Below, piece by piece: positions 1 to 5,568 of a DNA stretch of 47,651 bases (positions within the stretch are counted from its first letter, which is position 1; every line of letters starts with the position of its first letter). The DNA is from Conexibacter sp. CPCC 205762 (GTDB taxonomy: Bacteria; Actinomycetota; Thermoleophilia; Solirubrobacterales; Solirubrobacteraceae). The translations under genes were made by a program, and so were the position numbers. The notes below the pieces were generated by a model. It made no database searches, was not told the origin of the DNA, and saw nothing but the letters and a program-made list of their open reading frames with translations. The DNA is taken from the NCBI RefSeq assembly GCF_030646155.1, contig NZ_JAUTDN010000043.1, forward strand, positions 1-47,651, given 5' to 3'.

Positions 1-150
1 GCGGCGGCGCGCGCGGGCGCCGCGGCGGGCGCGGGCCTCCGTGACGGCGGCGCGCGCGGCGGGCGCCGTCGCGGTGCGCGTTTGCGTCGCCTGCGCGGGG
101 TCGCAGCGCCGCATGCGCGCGATCAGGTCGTCGTCATGGTCGAGGCTCAT
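1..150 (-). CDS. Partial hypothetical protein coupled to ECF sigma factor (N-terminal 50 codons)
   Basis: An open frame starts at ATG 150-148 and runs off the left edge without a stop. Its ATG overlaps the TGA of the sigma-factor gene (ATGA), so the two are translationally coupled. The visible start, MSLDHDDDLIARMRRCDP, is acidic then Arg/Ala-rich. In many actinobacteria the gene directly after this kind of ECF sigma factor encodes a membrane protein of unknown function with such an N-terminus; an anti-sigma factor is another possibility. The membrane part, if any, lies outside the window, so the function is not assigned. Confidence 0.55.
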   Translation of the reverse strand, partial: MSLDHDDDLIARMRRCDPAQATQTRTATAPAARAAVTEARARRGARARRR

Positions 151-716
151 CGGGCGGGCTCCAGGGTCGGGAGGGGCGAGGCGTGCGGGGGTGCGGCGGG
201 GGCGGGCGGCGCTGCCTCCAGCTCCTTGCGCAGCCGACCGCGGGCGCGCGAGAGGCGGACGGCGAAGGTCGCGCGCGAGCAGCCGGCGGCGCGTGCGGCG
301 GCGTCGTTGTCGAGGCATTCCCAGGCGGCCAGGCGGATCGCCTCGCGCTCCTGCTCGGTCAGCGTCGCGAAGGCGCGCGCCAGAGCAGGATCGCCGCTCA
401 TCGCCTCGGCCGGGTCGGGCGGGGCGGTCGCCTGCGCCGCGCCGCTGCCGGCGACCCGCTGCACGAGCGCGCCGCGGCGCGCGTGGCTGCGGCGGTGGCC
501 GTGGACGACCTTGCGCGCGACGCCGTACAGCCACGGCAGCGGATCGGCCTCGCGCGGCAGCCGCCGCCAGGCGACCGCGAACGTCTCGGCGACGACGTCG
601 TCGACCGCGTCGCGCTCGACCCGCCGGGCCGCATAGGCGCGGATCGCGCCGACGTGGCGGTCGTAGACGGCCCAACGCCCGTCGTCGCGCTCGTCACTGC
701 GTCTGAGGATGGTCAC
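147..716 (-). CDS. ECF-type RNA polymerase sigma factor (sigma-70 family)
   Basis: 189 residues, the usual size of an extracytoplasmic-function sigma factor. Region 2 lies at about residues 18-80 (YDRHVGAIRAYAARR, then DDVVAETFAVAWRRLP, the core-binding and -10 recognition helices). Region 4 lies at about 115-168 (LTEQEREAIRLAAWE, then a helix-turn-helix ending ATFAVRLSRARGRLRK). There is no region 3 or C-terminal extension. The GTG start at 716 has a GAGAGG ribosome site about 7 nt upstream. The stop overlaps the next gene's ATG. A 15-bp sequence about 50 nt upstream of the start recurs upstream of the beta-propeller gene near 27 kb, so the factor may control itself and that operon (inference). 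Family call is firm; the signal and regulon are unknown. Confidence 0.9.
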   Translation of the reverse strand: MTILRRSDERDDGRWAVYDRHVGAIRAYAARRVERDAVDDVVAETFAVAWRRLPREADPLPWLYGVARKVVHGHRRSHARRGALVQRVAGSGAAQATAPPDPAEAMSGDPALARAFATLTEQEREAIRLAAWECLDNDAAARAAGCSRATFAVRLSRARGRLRKELEAAPPAPAAPPHASPLPTLEPAR

Positions 717-743
717 ACTGCCTCTCTGCCGGGAGCGAGGCCG

Positions 744-784
744 AAATTACGGCGCCGCCGCCGGGCGCACATCGGGGAGGTCCC
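744..784 (-). promoter_or_regulatory. Putative promoter and repeated upstream motif of the ECF sigma gene
   Basis: On the minus strand, TAATTT (749-744) is a plausible -10 hexamer. The 15-mer CATCGGGGAGGTCCC (plus-strand reading, 770-784) is found again, identical, at 27031-27045. If transcription starts near 737, the motif spans about -33 to -47, the same placement it has relative to the beta-propeller gene. It could be an ECF -35 region or an activator site. Only the repeat itself is directly seen. Confidence 0.4.
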
Positions 785-863
785 GCGGCGGCCTGGCGCG
801 GCCCGCGCCGCCCCGCGTGACGCCGTCCACTCGCCTCGCGTGATGCGCCCCGCGGCGCGGCCC

Positions 864-894
864 TTGACTTCAAGCGCGCTTGAAGACGTACGGT
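864..894 (+). promoter_or_regulatory. MerR-type promoter with perfect 18-bp palindrome
   Basis: TTGACT (864-869) and TACGGT (889-894) are separated by 19 bp, the over-long spacer typical of MerR-family-activated promoters. The spacer region carries the perfect palindrome CTTCAAGCGCGCTTGAAG (868-885), very like SoxR and other MerR-family sites (CTCAAG..CTTGAG). Transcription should start about 901-902, on the ATG of the oxidoreductase. No MerR-family gene is in the window, so the regulator must be elsewhere. Confidence 0.8.
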
Positions 895-901
895 GGCGCG
901 C

Positions 902-1888
902 ATGCACGCCATCCGCCTCCATCAGTTCGGCCCGCCCGGGAACCTCCGCTACGAGCGGATCGACGCGCCGCAGCCCGGCGACGGCGAGGTCGCCGTGCGG
1001 GTCGAGGCCGCGGGCGTCCACCTGCTCGACACCTCGCTGCGCGCCGGCCAGGTCGGGCCGCCGACGCCGCTGCCGGCGCTCCCCCACGTGCCCGGCCGCG
1101 AGGTCGCGGGCGAGGTCGAGGAGGTCGGGCCGGGCGTCGAGCCGGCGTGGCTCGGCCGCAGGGTCGTCGTCCACCTCGGGCGCGAGCCGCGCCACGGCGG
1201 CTATGCGGAGCGGACGATCGCCGCCGCCTCCTCGCTGCACCCGCTCCCCGACGGGCTCGGTGCCGGCGAGGCGGTCGCGATGATCGGCACCGGGCGGACG
1301 GCGCTCGCGATCCTCGAGACCGCGCGCCTCGGCGCCGACGACGTCGTGCTCGTGACGGCGGCGGCCGGCGGGCTCGGGACGCTGCTGGTGCAGGCCGCCC
1401 TGCGCGCCGACGCGCTCGTCGTCGCGGTCGCCGGCGGGCCCGAGAAGGTCGCCCGCGCGAGCGCGCTCGGCGCCCAGATCGCCGTCGACTACGGCGTGCC
1501 CGGCTGGGCCGAGGCGGTGCGCGAGCGGCTCGGCGGCTACGAGCTGTCGGTCGTCTTCGAAAGCGTTGGCGGGACGATCGCCGACGAGGCCGTGGGGCTG
1601 CTCCCGCCGGGCGGGCGGCTGGTCACCTACGGCTGGTCCTCAGGCGAGCCGCTGTCGCTCGGCGCGCAGGAGCTGGAGCGGCGCGGGATCCGCGCCGGCT
1701 TCGAGATCGGGCACGCGGTCTTCGGCCGGCCGGGCGGGATCCGCGGGCTGGAGACGGAGGCGCTGGCGGCCGCCGCGCGCGGCGAGCTGACGCCGGCCGT
1801 GCAGACGTTCCCGCTCGCGCAGGCTGCCGACGCCCACGCCGCGCTGGAGGAGCGGCGGACGGTCGGGAAGGTCGTGCTGGTGCCGTGA
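902..1888 (+). CDS. Medium-chain (quinone oxidoreductase-like) NAD(P)-dependent dehydrogenase
   Basis: 328 residues. The N-terminal GroES-like domain (MHAIRLHQFGPPGNLRYE, later LPHVPGREVAGEVEEVG) is followed by a Rossmann domain with the nucleotide-binding run VLVTAAAGGLGTLLVQAAL at about residue 150, and a C-terminal segment ending ERRTVGKVVLVP. There is no structural-zinc Cys cluster, which fits the zinc-independent quinone oxidoreductase (QOR/zeta-crystallin) branch. An in-frame GTG exists at 893, but it overlaps the -10 hexamer of the MerR-type promoter, so ATG 902 is preferred and the mRNA is probably leaderless. Control by a MerR/SoxR-like regulator suggests a redox, electrophile or drug-stress role (inference). 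Substrate unknown. Confidence 0.88.
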   Translation: MHAIRLHQFGPPGNLRYERIDAPQPGDGEVAVRVEAAGVHLLDTSLRAGQVGPPTPLPALPHVPGREVAGEVEEVGPGVEPAWLGRRVVVHLGREPRHGGYAERTIAAASSLHPLPDGLGAGEAVAMIGTGRTALAILETARLGADDVVLVTAAAGGLGTLLVQAALRADALVVAVAGGPEKVARASALGAQIAVDYGVPGWAEAVRERLGGYELSVVFESVGGTIADEAVGLLPPGGRLVTYGWSSGEPLSLGAQELERRGIRAGFEIGHAVFGRPGGIRGLETEALAAAARGELTPAVQTFPLAQAADAHAALEERRTVGKVVLVP

Positions 1889-1975
1889 GGCCGCGCTGGG
1901 CGGCGCGCGGAGCCGCGTCGCCGACGGCGCCGCGGGCTGCGGGCGGTGCGGCGGGCGAGTGACGTGCCGCCGACG

Positions 1976-3181
1976 CTACGCCGGCTGCGCCGCGATCGGC
2001 GTCGCCGGCGCCATCCGTATCGCCTGCACGGCGATCAGCAGGCCGGCCATGCTGAGCAGCGCGCCGGCGCCGGCGGCGGAGGCGTCGCCGAGGCCGGCGT
2101 CGATCGCGAGGCCGCCGGCGAACGGGCCGAGCGCATTGCCGATGTTGAAGGCCGAGTGGACGGTCGCGGAGGCCATCGTCGGGGCGGCGGCGGCCATGTC
2201 GAGCAGCTGCGCCTGCAGGATCGGCACGGCGCTGAAGCCGACGACGCCGATCGCGAGCACGTTCAGCACCGCCAGCACCGGCACGTGCGAGGTACCGACG
2301 AACGCCGCCAGCACGACGGTGAAGACGACCAGCACGCGCGCCATCAGGACCGCGCTGTCGCGCGGCGTCTCGACGTGGCGCTGCAGGCGGGCGGAGAGCA
2401 GGTTGCCGGCGGTCATGCCGACGCCGAAGACCGACAGTCCCCAGATCGCCGAGGACTCGTTGAAGCCGGTGACGTTCTCGAGGATCGGCGCGAGGTAGCC
2501 GATCGCGGCGAAGATCCCGGCGAAGCCGACGATCGCGATCGACAACGAGACGAGCACGCGCGGCTTCAGCAGCACGCCGGCCTCGCGCTTGAGCGTGACG
2601 CCCTCCGGCCGCGGCAGCCGCGGCATCGTCACCAGCAGCGCGGCGAGACCGACGAGGCCGAGGCCCGTGACCATCACGAACGCGGCTCTGTAGCCGAGCT
2701 GCTGGCCGACGAGCGTCGAGGCGGGCGCGCCGATGCAGCTCGACAGCGTCAGGCCGAGGAAGGCGAGCGAGATCGCGGCGGCGCGGCGCTCGGCCGGCAC
2801 GAGCTGCGCGGCGACGACGGCGCTGAGGCCGAAGACGGCGCCGTGCGGCAGGGCGGTGATCACGCGCGCGACGAACAGCGTGCCGAAGCTCGGCGCCAGC
2901 GCGCTGGCGATGTTGCCGAGCACGAACAGCGTCATCAGCGACAGCAGCAGCGCGCGCCGGGGCGCCTTCGCCCCGATCGCGATCATCAGCGGCGCGCCGA
3001 CGACGACGCCGAGCGCGTACGCGGAGACGAGATGCCCCGCCATCGGCGTCGAGATGTCGAGCGCGTCAGAGACCTCCGGCAGCAGGCCGATCGTGACGAA
3101 CTCCGTCGTTCCGATCGCGAACGAGCAGAGCGCGAAGGCGAAGATGACCAGGGGAAAGCGCAAGCGACCAGAAGGCGACAC
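1976..3181 (-). CDS. Major facilitator superfamily (DHA1/AraJ-type) efflux transporter
   Basis: 401 residues with about 12 hydrophobic segments. The N-terminus (RLRFPLVIFAFALCSFAIGT, then TEFVTIGLLPEV) is characteristic of the AraJ/YdhP/sugar-efflux group of DHA1 drug:H+ antiporters. The loop after TM2 carries GAKAPRRALL (variant of the GxLaDrxGrr motif A), and TM5 has a motif-C-like stretch. The frame is open to GTG 3232, but a TACGGT -10 hexamer lies 8 nt upstream of GTG 3181, which begins VSPSGRLRFP; this start gives the normal length and no cytoplasmic extension. The gene follows the cyd operon by about 80 nt on the same strand but probably has its own promoter and operator. Substrate unknown. 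Confidence 0.85.
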   Translation of the reverse strand: MSPSGRLRFPLVIFAFALCSFAIGTTEFVTIGLLPEVSDALDISTPMAGHLVSAYALGVVVGAPLMIAIGAKAPRRALLLSLMTLFVLGNIASALAPSFGTLFVARVITALPHGAVFGLSAVVAAQLVPAERRAAAISLAFLGLTLSSCIGAPASTLVGQQLGYRAAFVMVTGLGLVGLAALLVTMPRLPRPEGVTLKREAGVLLKPRVLVSLSIAIVGFAGIFAAIGYLAPILENVTGFNESSAIWGLSVFGVGMTAGNLLSARLQRHVETPRDSAVLMARVLVVFTVVLAAFVGTSHVPVLAVLNVLAIGVVGFSAVPILQAQLLDMAAAAPTMASATVHSAFNIGNALGPFAGGLAIDAGLGDASAAGAGALLSMAGLLIAVQAIRMAPATPIAAQPA

Positions 3182-3189
3182 GGCTGTGC

Positions 3190-3232
3190 ACCGTAGCGGC
3201 CGCTCGTGGCGCGACGTGGTGACGCCTGTCAC
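3190..3232 (-). promoter_or_regulatory. Putative leaderless promoter and operator of the MFS gene
   Basis: On the minus strand TACGGT (3195-3190) sits 8 nt before GTG 3181. Just upstream, the inverted repeat GTGAC-GCCT-GTCAC (3219-3232) abuts the expected -35 region, a position suited to a TetR- or GntR-like repressor. The hexamer and repeat are seen; the function is inferred. Confidence 0.45.
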
Positions 3233-3313
3233 ACAGTGGCGCGTGCGCCCTACGAGCCCCGCGCGTCGGCCGTGGCCCGTGCGCCGCGCGCCCAGATGCG
3301 GCGGGGTGCACAG

Positions 3314-3658
3314 TCAGCGGCGTGGCCGCTGCGGCGCTCTCACCTCGACGCCGTCGACGAACCAGCTGCGGCGGCCGTCGGGGTAGGTCGCGGCGGGCCC
3401 GTCGAGGCGGTGGCGCAGCCCGTTCTCGTACCACTTCTCGGTGCCGTTGACATAGACGCACGCGGGTGCGCCGACCCGGTGCCGTCTGCCGTTGCGGTAC
3501 CACTTGACCGAGCCGTTGGCGTGCACGATCGCGGGTCCGTCCTCGCGGTGGAGCTGCCCGTGCCGCCACCACTCCTGGCGGCCGCTCGGCAGGATCCGCG
3601 CCGGGCCGTCGTCGCGGTGGAGCCGGCCGTGGTCGTCGTGGAACTCGATCGCGCTCAC
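3314..3658 (-). CDS. Small DGPA/MORN-like repeat protein coupled to cydC
   Basis: 114 residues made almost entirely of four or five repeats of about 22 residues, each around G-x-LHR-x-DGPA followed by G-x-x-x-W/Y (examples GRLHRDDGPARI, GQLHREDGPAIV, GLRHRLDGPAAT). This pattern resembles YwqK/MORN-type beta-hairpin repeats found in bacterial proteins of unknown role. The GTG start (3658-3656) overlaps the cydC stop (GTGA), so the gene is the last cistron of the cyd operon and translationally coupled. No signal peptide or membrane segment is seen. A role in cytochrome bd assembly is only suggested by position; the repeat family is usually functionally uncharacterised. Confidence 0.75.
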   Translation of the reverse strand: MSAIEFHDDHGRLHRDDGPARILPSGRQEWWRHGQLHREDGPAIVHANGSVKWYRNGRRHRVGAPACVYVNGTEKWYENGLRHRLDGPAATYPDGRRSWFVDGVEVRAPQRPRR

Positions 3659-5568
3659 GTGGTGGGAGCTACCCGGCCTCCGGTCACCGTCACCAGCCGG
3701 CCGTCGCGCAGCTCGTGGACGGTGTCGAAGCGGTCGAGGCCGATCCGCTCGTGGGTGATCACGAGCACGCCGCGGTCGCCGACGGCGCGGTCGAGATCCG
3801 TGAGGAAGGCGCGGGCGGCCGGCGGGTCGAGCATCGCGGTCGGCTCGTCGAGCAGCAGCAGGCGAGCCGGCGAGACGAGGCAGCGCGCCAGCGCGATCCG
3901 CTGGCGCTGCCCGCCCGAGACCGCGAACCCCTCCTCCCCCACGAGCGTCCCAACCCCGTCGGGAAGCGCGTCGAGCCACGGCCCGAGCCCAGTCGCCCGC
4001 AGCGCCGCCTCGACCTGCGCATCGTCCGCCTCCGGCGCCCCGATGCGGACGTTGTTGGCGATCGAGGTCGCGAACAGGTGGGCGTCCTGCCCGGCGAGCC
4101 GCACCCCCGCCCGCAGCTCTTCCGGTGCGAGCACCCCGAGCGGCCGCCCGCCGAGCGCGATCTCGCCCTCGTCCGCTGCCGTGAGCCCGGCGAGCAGCTG
4201 CACGAGCACGGTCTTGCCGGCGCCGCTGGGCCCGATCAGCGCCGCCCGCTCGCCAGCCCGCAGCGTCAGGTCGACCCCGTCGAGCACGACCGCCGCCCCC
4301 GCTCCGCCCGGCCGGTGCCGGATCCCGCGGGCAGTCAGCAGCACCGCCGCCTCCGCCACGGCTTCCGCACTCCGTGGCGCGGCTCGCGCAAATCGCGGCG
4401 CGGCTTGCGCACTCGGCGGCGCGGCTTGCGCAAACGGCGGCGCGGCTTGCGCAAATCGCGGCGCGGCTTGCGCAATCGGCGGCGCGGCTTGCGCGGTTGG
4501 TGGCGCACCCTGCGCAATCGGCGGCGCGGCTTGCGCGGTTGGTGGCGCACCCTGCGCAATCGGCGGCGCGGCTTGCGCGAGGCGGCGTTCGGCGGCGGCG
4601 ACGGAGACGGCGCGGGTCGCCGCTTCGGGCAGCGGCGCGAGCGGCTCGAAGGCGCCGAGCGCGAGCAGCGCGAGGGCGCCGAGCCAGACCGGGTCGAGCG
4701 TGCCGGCGGCCGCGGGATCGATCGCGACGGCGAGGACGGCGATCAGCGTCACCCCGGCGATCAGCGTGCCGAGCCCCTGCGCCAGCGCCGAGGCGGCAGC
4801 ATCGCGACGGGCGATGCGCGACAGGCGCGCCGACGCGGCATCGAGCCGGCCGAGCCGCTCTGCGCCGCGGCCGGCGAGCGCGAGCTGCGGCGCGGCGTCC
4901 ATCGTCTCGACCAGCTCGTCGACCAGCGCCGCCCGCTCCTCCCCCTGCCGGCGCAGCGCGCCGCGCGCGGAGACGAACGCGAGCGCCGACGGCACGATCG
5001 CGCCGGCCAGCAGCCCCGCGCCGAGCACCATGCCGGCGACCGGCAGCACCACGGCGGCGAGCGCGGTTGCGGTCAGGGAGGCGACGAGCGCGACCAGCAG
5101 CGGCCCGCGCACGCGCACGTCGCGATGCTGCAGCTCGTCGACGTCGACGACGAAGCGGCTGAGCAGGTCGGCCGCCGGCAGCGCCGCGGCGTCGCCGGCA
5201 GGCCCGCCGTCATGACCTGCGGACCTTTGACCCCCTCTGACGGGGTCAAACGTCCGGAGGTCACGTCGCGGGCGGGCGATCAGGCGCCGGTACCAGCCGA
5301 CGCGCAGCTCCGCGAGCTGCCGGAAGGCGAGGTCGTGGGCCGCGAGCCGCTCGCCGTAGCGGCCGAAGGCGCGCACCAGCCCCAGCGCCCGCACGACGAC
5401 GATCGCCGCCAGCAGCGCCAGCACCGGCGGCCGCTCGGCCGCGCGCGTCACGAGCCAGCCCGAGGCTGCCAGCAGCACCGTCCCGGCGACCGCCGCCGCG
5501 GCGCCGAGCAGCACGATCCGCAGCCGCTCGCGGCCGCCCGCGACGCCCCGCCGGCCCAGCGCGCTCAT
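3655..5568 (-). CDS. cydC: CydC-like ABC transporter, ATPase/permease subunit for cytochrome bd assembly
   Basis: 637 residues: six-helix ABC exporter domain (about 1-325), a low-complexity linker (about 333-396), and a nucleotide-binding domain. The latter has Walker A GPSGAGKT, signature SGGQRQRIAL and Walker B LLLLDEPTAMLD. The heterodimeric CydDC exporter moves reduced thiols/haem-related compounds needed to mature cytochrome bd. The ATG overlaps the cydD stop (ATGA). Two oddities: the linker is nine tandem copies of a 7-residue AAPPxAQ-type unit, and residues about 102-118 are encoded by a 49-nt near-perfect palindrome. Both make the protein longer than the usual 540-590 residues. Context with cydA and cydB makes the CydC call firmer than sequence alone. 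Confidence 0.88.
   Translation of the reverse strand: MSALGRRGVAGGRERLRIVLLGAAAAVAGTVLLAASGWLVTRAAERPPVLALLAAIVVVRALGLVRAFGRYGERLAAHDLAFRQLAELRVGWYRRLIARPRRDLRTFDPVRGGQRSAGHDGGPAGDAAALPAADLLSRFVVDVDELQHRDVRVRGPLLVALVASLTATALAAVVLPVAGMVLGAGLLAGAIVPSALAFVSARGALRRQGEERAALVDELVETMDAAPQLALAGRGAERLGRLDAASARLSRIARRDAAASALAQGLGTLIAGVTLIAVLAVAIDPAAAGTLDPVWLGALALLALGAFEPLAPLPEAATRAVSVAAAERRLAQAAPPIAQGAPPTAQAAPPIAQGAPPTAQAAPPIAQAAPRFAQAAPPFAQAAPPSAQAAPRFARAAPRSAEAVAEAAVLLTARGIRHRPGGAGAAVVLDGVDLTLRAGERAALIGPSGAGKTVLVQLLAGLTAADEGEIALGGRPLGVLAPEELRAGVRLAGQDAHLFATSIANNVRIGAPEADDAQVEAALRATGLGPWLDALPDGVGTLVGEEGFAVSGGQRQRIALARCLVSPARLLLLDEPTAMLDPPAARAFLTDLDRAVGDRGVLVITHERIGLDRFDTVHELRDGRLVTVTGGRVAPTT
4381..4586 (-). 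repeat. Nine tandem 21-bp repeats inside cydC
   Basis: Units of 21 bp begin at 4381, 4402, 4423, 4444, 4465, 4486, 4507, 4528 and 4549, with a partial tenth at 4570. Most share GGCTTGCGCA followed by a variable triplet and GGCGGCGC. Because 21 is a multiple of three the array stays in frame and encodes AAPP(I/F/S/T)AQ-like heptads between membrane and ATPase domains. The last units alternate between two variants, which suggests duplication of a 42-bp pair. Confidence 0.95.
5214..5262. repeat. 49-nt palindromic element within cydC
   Basis: A 21-nt arm (5214-5234) is complementary to another 21-nt arm (5242-5262) at 19 of 21 positions, around a 7-nt loop CTCTGAC. The core is TTTGACCCC / GGGGTCAAA. 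It lies in the coding region, encoding about residues 102-118 (DPVRGGQRSAGHD) in a loop region of the membrane domain. It looks like an inserted REP-like element rather than a terminator, since the operon continues. Confidence 0.85.

Noticed and set aside
4381..4586. Repeat array considered as a CRISPR
   Set aside because: Units are 21 bp head to tail with no spacers, lie in frame in cydC, and there are no cas genes.
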